Source of the DNA: Apiotrichum sp. Y4204
Taxonomy: Eukaryota > Basidiomycota > Tremellomycetes > Trichosporonales > Trichosporonaceae
Direction of reading: 5' to 3'
Length of the DNA: 64,000 nt
Assembly (NCBI GenBank): GCA_025531455.1
Contig: JAMYHL010000051.1
Span: 62,001 to 126,000, forward strand
The notes under the pieces were generated by a model, which saw only the letters and a program-made list of their open reading frames with translations, was not told the DNA's origin and made no database searches. Numbering within the stretch: the stretch's first letter is position 1; every line of letters starts with the position of its first letter. Positions 1 to 10,915 of this stretch are shown one piece after another. The position numbers and the translations under genes were made by a program.

Positions 1-33
1 TAGCCAGATAGAATGCTGTAGTTCTGCTATCAG

Positions 34-333
34 CTACTTTGTCACAAGTAACAGTGTTAAACCCACGACCATGCCAATGGTTAGAATGATAATGGCGAAG
101 ATCAGGACGGGCTCCAGGCAGTCGGCTAGCAAAGCAATCCACCAGGTTTCCACTTGTTCCCCGTCCCTCAAGGGTCCGAAGAGAATGGCCCAAATGCAGT
201 AGAGAGTCGTGCGTCCCTGGAAGAGAAGGACGAATGGTATTAGCCAGACAAAGAGGGGTGTTGGAAATGGAAGACGGCGAGCTTTTGTATCGTGAGAGAC
301 TGTGTCTTTTGCTAACAGATTGTGCTGCTTGCT
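34..333 (-). CDS. 3' end of a probable membrane protein (partial)
   Basis: The minus strand is open from about 333 down to a TAG at 36-34 and encodes very hydrophobic sequence. A segment around FVWLIPFVLLF is followed by TLYCIWAILFGPL, and the C-terminus holds a long membrane span (PVLIFAIIILTIGMVVG) ending in LLLVTK. A pyrimidine-rich stretch ending CTTCCAG near 228 could be a 3' splice site, so the terminal exon may be shorter than given. No family is recognised and the 5' part could not be traced upstream with confidence. The hydrophobic pattern supports coding; the lack of a start and of homology keeps confidence low. Confidence 0.35.
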   Translation of the reverse strand, partial: SKQHNLLAKDTVSHDTKARRLPFPTPLFVWLIPFVLLFQGRTTLYCIWAILFGPLRDGEQVETWWIALLADCLEPVLIFAIIILTIGMVVGLTLLLVTK

Positions 334-2171
334 TCAGAGGACGAATAGACCTCGCTGCGCGGTTTCTTTAGCAGCAAACGATCTGGAAGACGCATATCAT
401 TGATTGCCATGTTCCTTTCTGCTTGTTCTGAAGTACAATCTTAAGCGCCTGTACCTGTCCATTGCGCCGGGCCTTACCACACTGGGAGCATGAACTGCCC
501 TTACCAATTTGGATCGAGATCGACAGTGTTGTGCTTGTGCTGAAACCACAGAGCTGGTCTCGTTCTGAAGAATGTGATTGATCTTTGAAAGGGATTCATG
601 TTCGGATCATGGACTGTCTCAGAGCAAGATAGGAAGAGAAGCCAATCGCGCACAGGGTCACAGATTGCAGACTGGTGGAATCCTCCCGCTGAAGCTCATC
701 TGCTGCTCGGTGGACGTGTTTATGTGGCGTATTTTTTACAGTCAGTTCCTGGTTCTTGAAGTCTGAGCTCAGTGTCTGGAGCTTTGACAGCTGTATTGTG
801 AGTAAGTTCCAGTCCCGTTGAGGCAGCTAGGTGGTCCGGACAGGCATGTGGGCAGAGGCCGAGACAGGAATAGAGTCAAAAGTCGGGCCGCCGCAGAAGT
901 GTTCTCAACAGGGCAGCAGACGTGCGCTAGACTCCCAATCATCAAATTATCAGCTCACAGAAGTTCCGGCCGGACGCATCCTTGGTGCCTGGGGTCAGTG
1001 CACTGAGCACCTGGGACCAGTCGGAGTTGAATGAGGTAGGGATAGGGAATGCTGCGGGGAGTGATAAGTGGGGGAGGCGAGATGGCGACCTTCTCCACTC
1101 GGCAAGTGCACAGATCACAGAGTACAGTACAGGAGGTGTTCAAGCTGCCTGCGAGCTGTGCGAGCTGCAAGTCTCCTGGCCTAGTGGATACCGCCGACTG
1201 CCGCATGAACGGACGAGCAAGCCTGCGAGCTACCGCGCCTTGATAGGACAAGGACGGCAATGTGATGATTTGTCCGTATCTATCTTGCGTCAATATCCAT
1301 GTAAGTAAGTAGTCTTGAGTTACGTGTTACTCCGGGTACACTCAATCCAGGAGCCCGCTTCGTGCTCTTTTGGTGGGCCGAGCGAGACCAGAGCGACGGT
1401 TTACAGATTGCTTGTCATAAGCACGGATGAAGCTGAGTGCCAGCGACATGTCACCTGGGCAGAGGTCGTGCCGCGTTCCTAGCGCGGCCCGTTCGGGGAT
1501 CCGGGGATATCTCGGGAACGCTCGGGCACGGTCTGAAAGCGGACAATGACACCGTGCTCGTGATAAAAGCCTATTGGGGAGCGAGTGTCATGAGGGAAGC
1601 GTGGGATCGTTGTGTGGGAGCAAACAGGCGCGAGAGTGTGGAAACGGTATCGAGCAGTTTATGGCTTACGGCCGATAAGACTCGAACGGACACATCCGAT
1701 AGCAGCGTCGTCTTGGTTCCCAAGCACAGCTGCTCACCGCAGACCAGTCCATGGTGTACGGTGGAGAGGTCAAGAGGAACATACAGAACACTGTGGGTTG
1801 TCGCCGCACTTCGCCGCCGAGGTCGACGATTTACCGCCATTCTGGAAACCGAGACATGGTTTATCCAGCCAGCCACTCACACAGTAGTAGCGTCCAATCG
1901 ATCCCATCACGACACAACCAACCATAATCATGGTTTATCCACTCGCTGTTCGCCGACTGGTTCTGTTTTGGCGACGTGATGCTTATCCGGATGGTAACAG
2001 TTGACCGAACCTCATACACCGCGGCGTCCAACTTGGGATTGTGGGCTGGGCCGTTGTCGACAGCCATGTACTGGCAACGACTCACCTCACAACTTTTGTT
2101 TTATTGTCCAAGCTCGGGGCTTCTAACCCGTCTACTGTGATGCGTTCACTGAACCACGCCGTAAACCCAGC
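334..2171. other. intergenic, no supported gene
   Basis: Short open frames on both strands lack domain-like sequence, splice-joined continuity or strong codon bias. Part of it is presumably the promoter of the MFS gene that starts at 2172. Confidence 0.6.
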
Positions 2172-4318
2172 ATGAGCCGCCGTTCGACGACCCCACCCCG
2201 ACTGCCGAGTCCGAGTCCGCCACCCAGCTCCAGCCCGACAACCTCTGCGATGCCCTCGGAGATGGAGAAGAGCTTGGTATTGGAGACGAATGTCGCCAAT
2301 GAGAAAGAGGGACAACATGAGTTCATTGAGAAAGAAGGGCGAGAAGGGGATCCCAACGTTACGGATTCCAGAAACGACCAGACACCAGACCCGCAGCCCG
2401 AAGCAGCGACGGAGCACGTCTACACATATCCCGATGGTGGTTTACGAGTACGTCTCTGCAGCTTGTTTGTCGTCCATGCTGACTGGTATTCAGGCATGGC
2501 TTGTTCTCGCAGGTGAGACCTAGGATGCCGGAGTGGAGGTGACCACTCACTGACGCGTGACTGACCACACCATCGACCTGTGACTGACGTCCTCCACAGG
2601 CGCGTTCCTCACCATGACATGCGGCTTCGGGTTGATGGCCGGCGTCGGCGCGTTTCAGAGTTATTATCGCGAAGCCCTCCCACAATACAGCTCGAGTGAG
2701 ATTGCATGGATTGCATCGTGAGTGTCGTCTTGTGTGCGTAGACGATGGGGAGAGGTGGGCACGAGAAGGACATGAACCCACGGAGGTGGGCAGGCGTGGA
2801 TTGGATCGGCCAAGTCTAGAACGATGCTACCGGCCAACGCGTGGACGATGGGTTCCAACGCGTCGCGTGGGCCTGTGTGATCGTGTAGTCGAGGATGGCG
2901 GCGATATCTCTGCCCGGGCTATGCTGACATGCCACAGACTACAGAGCTTTATGACCTTTATGCCAGCGATCTTCACCGGACCGTTCTTTGACAAGTGGGG
3001 CCCGAGAGTACTCACGACCGTCGGCACTGTGAGCCTTGTGCTCGGGTTCCTCTTCCTCAGCTTCAGCACAAAGTACTACCAGCTTTTTCTGTGCCACGCC
3101 ACCTTGATCCCTTGGGGCTGCAATCTCATGTGAGTTGGCGAGTGGGAGATGTGGGCAGACAATCGGCGTACTGACCATAAAGGTTTGTTTGCTCCGTCGC
3201 CGTCATCCCGCACTGGTTCCTCAAACGACGTGGCTTGGCATTGTGAGTGATGTCGTCAGAAGACCCCATCGACAGCGCTGTGATACTAACGTTGTTCAGT
3301 GGCATCGCTAGCTGCGGGAGCTCGGTAGGCAGTGTCATTTGGCCACTCGTCCTCGCAACCCTACCTCAGAAGAGTGAGTTTCTTGCCCTGGTCAACACAT
3401 CATTGACACCGTCAGTCGGGTTTGCCTGGAGCTGTCGGGTTCTCATGCTCATTGGCGGTGTGTTTGGAGGCGCCTCGATCTTCCTCATGAAGGCGCGCCT
3501 TCCACCCAAACCCAAAGGCTCTCTATTCGCACTGTCAGCATTCAAGAACGTCGAGTACTCTCTTGTGGTCATTAACTTCTTCGTGAGTAGATCTGATCTA
3601 GATCTGACTTGTGTCTTGTGCGAGGCGCTCACTAACTCTCCAGACCTTTGCATTCGGCAACATGGCCTTCCAAGTGTACATCGGCACCTTTGGCAACGTT
3701 ATCGGCCTTGGGCACATGGCCAACTACCTTCTGTGAGAGCCTTGCGCTTTATTTGCCCTGACCACATTCAGCATCATCTCCAACGCAGCATCAACACTTG
3801 GCCGCTTCGGCTCGGGAGGTACGTTGTTCCCGGCTACATCGACATGTGTGCTAACCCTGCAGTTCTGGCCGATAAGATTGGCGTTCTCAACACAGTCCTG
3901 ATTGGGAACGCCGCAGAGGCGCTCCTCCTCTGGTGCTGGCTGGCCTGCTCGACATTAGGGCAGATACTCCCCATTACTATTCTCTGCGGAATCGCCATGG
4001 GCGCATTCATCAGCCAACAGGGCGCGTTTGCAAACACGACAACCAAAGACCCACGCATACAGGGCACGATGCTCGGCCAGGCATTATGTGGGTTGCGTTC
4101 AGTTGCCAAGCCGTGGCGGATGCTGACCTTTTGCAGTTGTTCAGTCCTTGGCCCTCCTCGCCTGTGGGCCCTCGGTGGGAGCCGTGTTTGGAAAGGTGGT
4201 CACATTGAAGACGTTCCGCGACGGCATTTACCTCATCGCCTCAATGATGACCCTCGCCCTTGTGGCTGTTTCCTTTGCGCGATTCAAGGCAAACCCTAGA
4301 CCGTGGGTTAAGGCATAG
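2172..4318 (+). CDS. MFS transporter, monocarboxylate-transporter-like (MCH/MCT family)
   Basis: Eleven exons (2172-2447, 2494-2512, 2600-2717, 2938-3129, 3183-3242, 3300-3373, 3416-3582, 3644-3732, 3772-3818, 3863-4087, 4137-4318) join in frame to 482 codons. About 85 residues of Pro/Ser/Glu-rich cytoplasmic N-terminus precede the family signature YPDGGLRAWLV at the first membrane span. Later landmarks are FTGPFFDKWGPR in the loop after TM2, the segment VIPHWFLKRRGLAFGIA, and repeated helices up to the C-terminus PRPWVKA. Fungal MCT-like carriers are plasma-membrane or organellar permeases for small organic acids or other solutes; the substrate cannot be read from sequence. One exon is only 19 nt, and intron 3 (220 nt) is long for this window. 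The gene converges on the DyP gene. Confidence 0.9.
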
Positions 4319-4634
4319 TGTATGTAAACAATAGAAGACGGCACAGAGCCCAAAAGACGCAGGTATTACTGTATGTTTCCCGCCACTGTCGATCGAGCGA
4401 GGCAGTTAGTCGACTTTTCCCGACCAGGACGTCCAAACCAGAAGCCGACTCTGGAGCTGAGCCGAAATCTCTCAATTGTTTTGCAGCCATGCGCACCAAC
4501 TGGGACAGCCTCACCTCACATTGCTCTTAGCCAGGGCTGCATTTTTACACGATTACTGAGTACTGATCATAAACTCAACGAACTCTTCCACGGCATTGTC
4601 CTGAATCGTCCTTGACACTTGAACCTCCCTACTC
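4319..4634. other. convergent 3' intergenic region
   Basis: This lies between the ends of the MFS gene and the minus-strand peroxidase gene. I see no gene in it; it presumably holds both 3' UTRs. Confidence 0.7.
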
Positions 4635-5614
4635 TCAGGCGGCGAGGCCCTTGAGAAACTCGAGGGTGGGGAGGAAGAAGACGTTGCCGGTCTTCGGGGT
4701 GACAAAGTCGAGCAGGCGGTCGTACTTTCCCTCGGGAACGCCGATGAACATGTTGCGGAGCATGCTCTCGAGCACCCACAGGTAGCGTGAGTATGCGATA
4801 AAGTAGCAGCCGGCGGTGCCCTGGGCGGGGGAGCCAAAGCTGAGGGCGTCGCGGAAGACCTGGTGCTCGGTACCGTTGACTACGATTGTGTTCAGCTGAC
4901 GGTGCGACTTCTGCTCGTTCTCGCCAGCGTCGGCGGTTTCCCGGTTGTTGGGCTTGGTACGACCAAAGATGGCCTCCTGGTCCTTGGTGTTGACCAGGTT
5001 CCAGGCAGTGAGGTTGGTGCGGTAGCGCTGGGTGATAACGTACGAGCCGCCAGCTGCGTTCTTGTCCTCGTTGACAGTGACAAAGACCGACTCGGGAAGT
5101 TCCTCTCCAACGGGGTTGGCAGTGCCGTCGACTGCGGTATCAGCGGTGCTAGTAAAACCCCACTTACCAAACTCCTGAAGGTTGCGCGCGTCCCAGTATG
5201 GGAAGGTGTACTCCATATCATACACGCGGACCGCGTCGCCCATGGCGTCCATGAGCTCGCGCTCAAACTCATACACGAGGTCGTGGCGGCCAGCCTTGAC
5301 GTGGAAGAGAATGTCGCCCGGGGTAGACGGCGCGGTGTGGTAGCCCTTGAGCTCCTGGAAGGGGTGCAGCTCCGAGGGACGCGGGGCGCGTCTCCCGTGA
5401 TCTTGTCCCACGCGTTGGAGCCGATACCGACGTTGACGCTGAGGTCGCCAAAGAACTGGCCGCGGAAAGCGACGTTCTTGGCCATGTCCTCGACACTGGC
5501 GAGCGCCTCGCGCACCGTCGAGATCGACGACTGAAGGCCGCTGTTGAGAGTGAGGATGAGGAAGAGCACCGAGGCAGGCTTGACACCCGGGATCTGTTGA
5601 ACGAGGCCGGCCAT
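4635..5614 (-). CDS. dye-decolourising peroxidase (DyP type), with an apparent 1-nt frameshift
   Basis: This is a haem peroxidase of the DyP superfamily, which oxidises dyes, phenolics and lignin-like substrates with H2O2. It starts at ATG 5614 (MAGLVQQIPGV) and includes GIGSNAWDK, then APRPSELHPF, TPGDILFHVKA, the distal haem motif GVDG (in FGVDGTANP), GGSYVITQRY, a second HRQLN/NGTEHQVFRD region and YDRLLDF near the C-terminus. GVDG appears only after removing a 36-nt intron at 5167-5132. Between SNAWDKITG and APRPSELHPF (around 5385-5405) the reading frame changes and no plausible intron explains it. Adding one base gives about 314 residues, the usual size for this class. I see no signal peptide, so the protein is probably intracellular. 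A TATA box and a duplicated CCG-N5-CGG site lie upstream. Confidence 0.88.
5132..5167 (-). other. 36-nt stop-free intron inside the DyP haem motif
   Basis: The donor GTAAGTGG follows GAG TTT G, and the branch-like CTGAT leads to CCGCAG. Removal joins G to TC and creates GVDG. The intron is exactly 12 codons with no stop, so retention would insert 12 residues into the catalytic loop without shifting frame. Confidence 0.85.
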
Positions 5615-5696
5615 TGTGAAGTGATAGATGAGAGAGCTGATGGAGTCAGTGGAAAGGTGAGCTGGTTGGGGTGAACAGAACTGCACTGAGGGAACT

Positions 5697-5703
5697 CTTT
5701 ATA
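5697..5703 (-). promoter_or_regulatory. TATA box of the DyP gene
   Basis: TATAAAG reads on the minus strand about 85 bases upstream of the ATG at 5614, a position typical for a fungal core promoter. Confidence 0.55.
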
Positions 5704-5720
5704 CGTTTTTCTGCTCTGAT

Positions 5721-5761
5721 TGTGGTCCCCGAGCTGCGGTTTGTGGTCCCCGAGCTGCGGT
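5721..5761 (-). promoter_or_regulatory. duplicated CCG-N5-CGG element upstream of DyP
   Basis: The 20-mer TGTGGTCCCCGAGCTGCGGT occurs at 5721-5740 and identically at 5742-5761, a 21-bp period (two helical turns). Each copy contains CCGAGCTGCGG, an inverted CCG/CGG pair with a 5-bp spacer as used by Zn(II)2Cys6 regulators. It sits 107-147 bases upstream of the DyP start. Function is inferred. Confidence 0.45.
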
Positions 5762-8542
5762 CCACTTGAGAGACTCACAGACCACTGATGCTAGTTGTCC
5801 AGATCGAGCTCCGGGTCCGTCCACAATCTCTGTTCTGCCAATCGCCGTCGGCCTATTTAGTGGATGAGGACGGGCAGCATGTGTATAGCATTCTCCATCG
5901 CGTCGGTCATCCCTTACACTCCAATCCCCCATTCGAAGCATTCTACGATCTGTGCTAAGATCGATCTCCGCGGTGTTTATCCCAACACAGCACCAGCCCG
6001 TCGGAGATGCTCCCCTTTGAATGGCTCGGCGCCAAGCACGGCTGGGACGAGCGCTTGCTAGAGTCCAGCATGTCATCCTGTATCCCATACGCCCCGTGTT
6101 CAGAGTGGTGTTGGTGGCGGGCGAGGTGATCTTGTATTTCTCCTGATGATGATGTGGCGGCTGCTGCTCAGATAAAGGCCACTCGGCCATCACCCATCCA
6201 TGTCCAGGGGGTCCAATGGCACAGCCCACGTTTGACGTCGTCTGCGGAGTGCCAGGGGTTCATCAACTGCCTAGATCTGATCCGGGGATGTGTGGATGAT
6301 TCGGTGGAGATGTGTGCATCTCTACTCCAGGGAGCCACACTGACCGTGTTTGTTCTCTTCACCGTGGAGTGCTATCCCGAAACCACCGTTTACCCAACTT
6401 GTTGATCAGGCCGGTTGGCATCCTCGGTGGGCCGAACCATGATGGGGGCGGTATGCTGCGTGCTGATGGGACGTGAACTCGTGTCCCGCTGATAGACCAC
6501 GCCGGACTCGGTGTGTGCGATACTGGTGGCTTCAAGGGCCCAGGCGCGTTGCGTCTGTTATATATCGTCCACCCATTCTTCGTACACTCATACACCCCCG
6601 TGCGCACGTTCTTCATTCCGCCTCAGCTCAGGCAGAGATCGCCATCCACGATCGTGAGCTGCACATAGCTGCGGTGACTGCTGGGGGACAACATCTGACA
6701 ATGGCGCGCATGGTGCCTCGACAAGGTTGGTCAATATCGACTCAGTGATAAGTAGCCCGGTGTGAGAGCCAGATTGCCGCTTCCTGTTCAGAGCAGACAG
6801 CAGACGCGTGGTCCCCGCGCGAGTGATCGTGTCGGCGGTTCGTGGACGTTGATAGAGATAGACGTATCAGCAGTTAGAGAGAGTGGATCCCGGGCGCGTT
6901 GTTTGCTCTATGTACATACACTACTGTACGCAAACCTCCTCGCCTCTATCCCATACAAAGCGGTCAATGATGATCAAACACCCACAACGGCCCCGTGGGC
7001 CGTCGTCGACCTGGACAAGTGGTATGTACGCCTCAAAACTGGCGATCGCCGGGCCGTGGGCGGCAGTGCGGCGGGCCGGAAGCGGGGCGGCAAGCCGGTT
7101 CAGGATCGCCGTGGCTGTCTATTTCTGTGCGAGCTCGATTCCTGTAAGCCTTGAACTGTCGCGATTGATCGTGTTGCCATGAACAGCAGTAGCCCTGGTA
7201 TCTTGAATTCTCGAAGCGCGTGGAGTCGCGTGTTGTCTTGCGCGCGTGTACGCTATGCTCCCCCACGTGATGATGACGTCGAGGCGCGAGGCAAGCGCCG
7301 CAAACCTACGCTTGACGCGCTCCCCTCTCCTCCCCTCCCCTCGGTTGTCACCCTGTTTCGGGGTCCCCGTCCGCACTGCACAGCCTCCTTGCGCAGAGGG
7401 GAAACGACGGGGAACCAGGATCAGGACCAGGACCAGGACCAAGACCAGGACCGGTTCGGATGCACTGAGGACGGCGTATGACACCGGCTACGGCCCCCAC
7501 AGCAGCAGTGCTCTCGGGATGAAATTACATCCAATCTGAGCAGATCTGGTATCTCGGAGTCTTGGAGGATGGAAGCTGAGCTTTGCGATGTGGGAAAGGT
7601 GGTATTGTACGGAGTTGTCTGTGAGGCTCAGATTGTAGGTTCAAGCTCAGGATCTCGGGATGCAGAGTTGCCAAGGATGAAACACCTTGTGAGTGAGTCG
7701 TGAGAGGGCATAGGAGACGGGCTCGAGAACTGCAGTGCTCTCTGTCTCTGTCTCTGGGTATGGGGAGAACGCGTTTGATGCACCCTCGATTGTCTCAATT
7801 GTCCTTGTCCTGTCCTAGGGAATGGCTGTAGCTCTGTTGTCCTGCGTGCCGTGTTTTGTCTCAACACAAAGATATCAATGCTTGAATAGCGCGAATAGCT
7901 GTGCTGTGCACCTTGCACACTTTTGCTTCTGCGTGCTCGTCGTCATAGGCAGACCTCTCATGGCCGCTGCCCAGGCGCTTTGCCCAAGGCTTGTGGAGCA
8001 TGAAGACAGACCTAGTCGACCCAAGGACTCGGGATGGGGGATGACATGACACAATGTATGGTACGGATGGGTTCAAGCCCACGGCAGGGCAACCGCCAGG
8101 GGCATTGCTCACATGGTGCCTGATGCTGGCGCACTCATATCAGATCCAATGGTCGCGCATGGTCCAGCATCGAGCAACGCGAGAGAGCAAGGAGAGCAAA
8201 GAGAGCAATGCTCGGAGAACTTTATACAGCACAGAGAGAGACCTGGCTTGGCGTGCCGGCCTTGCCGACTGGGAGCTGAGAGCAGAGCGTCAGTGACAGT
8301 TGCCAAGCTGCAGACAAGCTCGCACGCCGACGCCACACGCAACACTGGAGTAACGAACAACAATCTGTTCTGTTCACTGCCAGTGTTCCATTTCATTGTT
8401 GTGTTGTACACACCCCGCTCGCTCTCCACGCCTCTCCTTCACCTTTCACTCTCCACTCCGACACTCGTCTGGCTCGGGGCACCATCGCTGTCGCTGGGAA
8501 GGGCGCCGTCCCGCACTCTCCCACCCCGCGCACACACACGCC
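5762..8542. other. intergenic between divergent genes, no supported gene
   Basis: This is the rest of the shared upstream region of the minus-strand DyP gene and the plus-strand surface-protein gene. It contains a short imperfect GACCAG-type repeat near 7420-7450. Small open frames here look random. Confidence 0.6.
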
Positions 8543-10124
8543 ATGCGCCTGTCGCTCGCTGCGGCCGCAGCTGCCGCCAGCGCCGTCCTCTCCCTCCTCC
8601 CCAACGCCGTCGCGTACTCGTTCAACACCACCGCGCCATTACAATGCAAGAACTGGACCGTCACATGGTGCGCAGCTAGATAATGCATGAGCCAGCTGAC
8701 AGGCAGGGATGGCGGCGTTGCCCCGTTCTACCTCACCCTGGTCCCCGTAAGTCCCGCCGTGCCGGACCCCTCTGCTTATCACTAACGCTGCAGACAATGG
8801 AGATCACCGGCGGGCGCATCCAGAACATCTCGCTCGACATTGGCGACCAGTCCGCCCCGCCATACAGTGCTAGTCTGCAGGTCGGCCTTCCGTCCGGCCT
8901 CTCGTTCGTCGCTGCGCTCTCCGACGCGACCGGGTTTGGAACTGGCGGCGTGACGGCCGTGAAGAGTGGGTTTCCGGCGGGGCGGCTGCTGCAGGTGGCG
9001 TGTTTTTTCTCTTCTGACACACAGAAATCGGGCCGTCCGAGGATGTGTCGTGTTTGATCATGGAGACACACGCAGACTTTACGTTCTGGACCGAGCCGCG
9101 CGACTCGCCGCCGCAGTGTTCACCGATGCGCGTCGTGTGGGGCGACGGCGTAAAGTCGAACGCGACGTACCCGATCGGCCTGCTCGGCATCGTGCCCGGC
9201 GGCAACGCGTGGGAGATCCCAGTGTCACAGACCCCCGACAAGCTCACCGTCAATTGGACCGTCAACATGGAGTATGGCACGCAGTTTATGCTCCTCATGA
9301 CCGACGCCGGGAAATACGGGACGGGAGGCAGCACCGTGCCGCTCACGGTGCAGTACAGCTCGGACAAGAGCTGCATCAACGAGAACAGCCCGCGCACGAC
9401 CGTCACCTCGTCGCCGGACCAGACGGCCATCCCGAGCCCGTCAAACAAGAACAAGGCCGGGAACTCGAACTCTGGCCCGAATATCGGCGCAATTGTCGGC
9501 GGTGTCGTCGGCGGCGTCGTCGCCCTCATCCTCCTCGCGCTCCTCATCTTCTGCCTCATGCGCAGGAGGAAACGCCAGCGCGAGCAGTATGGCGGCGCGC
9601 GCTATTCTCACCCGCAGGCCGGCACGACGCAGCCGTTCGAGATTGACGAGTTTGAAGAGACGCCGCCGCCGCCACACGAGCTCCAGCCATACACGTACTC
9701 TCCGCCTCTGACCGCCGCGAGCGGATCCGAGCCGGCGACGTCGGCGCGCCGCGAAAAGGAGCGCCTGGCCGCGGGTGCCTATGGCCCCGGGCGCATGTCG
9801 CGGGACAGCGGCCCGTCGTCGGGCATCTCTCCCGACGGCGAGGAACTGTACACGCTCAACGAGCTTGCGTCCGCCCTCGCGGCGAGCGGCCGCCCGGTCG
9901 ACCACGGCGCGCTCATTGACGCACTTGCTCCCCCGCCATCGTACGACCCCACGAGCGACTCGTCGACGATCCCGGAATCAGAACGCCCGCGCCACTCCAT
10001 GTTCACCGACCGCTCCATGCCCCTCAGCGACGGCGAGACGCCGCTCAACCCCGAGACGGCCCACGTCCGCGGCGACAGTACGAGCTCGGCCGTTTTCCGC
10101 CCGCCCCCGCCCCCTACCACGTAA
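8543..10124 (+). CDS. secreted/membrane surface protein, single TM with long cytoplasmic tail
   Basis: Exons 8543-8667, 8707-8746, 8794-8994 and 9042-10124 give about 482 residues. A signal peptide (MRLSLAAAAAAASAVLSLL...AVA) opens the protein. A small ectodomain with CKNWTVTWDGGVAPFYLTLVP follows; such beta-sandwich ectodomains are common in basidiomycete surface proteins. After a Ser/Thr/Asn-rich stretch comes a glycine-initiated TM helix (GAIVGGVVGGVVALILLALL), the stop-transfer RRRKRQR and a Pro/Ser-rich cytoplasmic tail of about 180 residues. The last junction is uncertain: the best-looking acceptor (ACACAG at 9024) breaks the frame, whereas AG at 9040-9041 keeps it. Function is unknown; a wall or stress sensor is conceivable. 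It matches the gene at 36875 in layout. Confidence 0.82.
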
Positions 10125-10915
10125 TAGTAATGACAGCCTAATGTTTGTGTATCCTTGATTGGCGGACTATGGACTCTTGTTGGTGCCCGAGCTTCACATC
10201 TTCACAGCGTGCAGCATAGCTCTGCTGATGCAGAGAACAGCAACATCCAGAACAACAACAACAACAAATGACACCTGTTCTCGATCGCGACGACGATCTC
10301 CCTCCGGTTGCATTCTGGCTGATGTCATACTATAAAATACTCTCCGAACTCTTCGTTCATGAGGATGACGAGATGACCCGCGAGAGCATTGCTAGCATTG
10401 GAGAGCAGGATGCAATGCACCTTGTCTTGCAGCGTCTTGCTTTGATGGCTTCCACGTGCATTGTGCATGGGATGCGAGCAGACGAGTCGCGAGTCACATG
10501 CTGCATTGTCTGGCGGCACTCCACTCTCTCGCTCACCGAGGTACTGAGGCTTGCTTATGGCATCACTACTCCACTCCCTTCCTGTGATTCTTTGCAGGTG
10601 ACGTCGTTCCAGTTCATTGCCATTGTTCTCCGTTCCACAACCCCGCCTCGCATCGCAGCGCGCCCGACCGTACACATGTCGGCAGAAGCACATGCCGCGG
10701 CAACACCGACAGCATGACATGCTTTCCACGCTGGCGGATGACTGATATGCTGAACCTTATCGATCACAGCTTCGGACACCGAACAATCCACGTCTACTGA
10801 ACTCACCAGCAGTGTGACTCATCGCTCGTCTCTGATTCACTGCCCTGGTAAAGAGTATATTAACAACTGCAATCCCACGTTCATTTCATCCTCAACACCC
10901 TCACTCCCCTCCACA
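10125..10915. other. intergenic, promoter of the questin-oxidase-like gene
   Basis: A possible 149-codon plus-strand frame at 10268-10717 follows a CAACAACAA-type leader but shows no domain-like sequence. A TATATTAA element lies about 60 bases before the start at 10916. Confidence 0.5.

Noticed and set aside
8060..8095. GGGTTCAAGCCC resembling a tRNA T-arm
   Set aside because: Flanking bases fail to form the T-stem and acceptor stem.
10268..10717. 149-codon plus-strand open frame after a CAACAACAA leader
   Set aside because: The leader looks tempting, but the protein shows no domain pattern and codon use is unlike the flanking genes.
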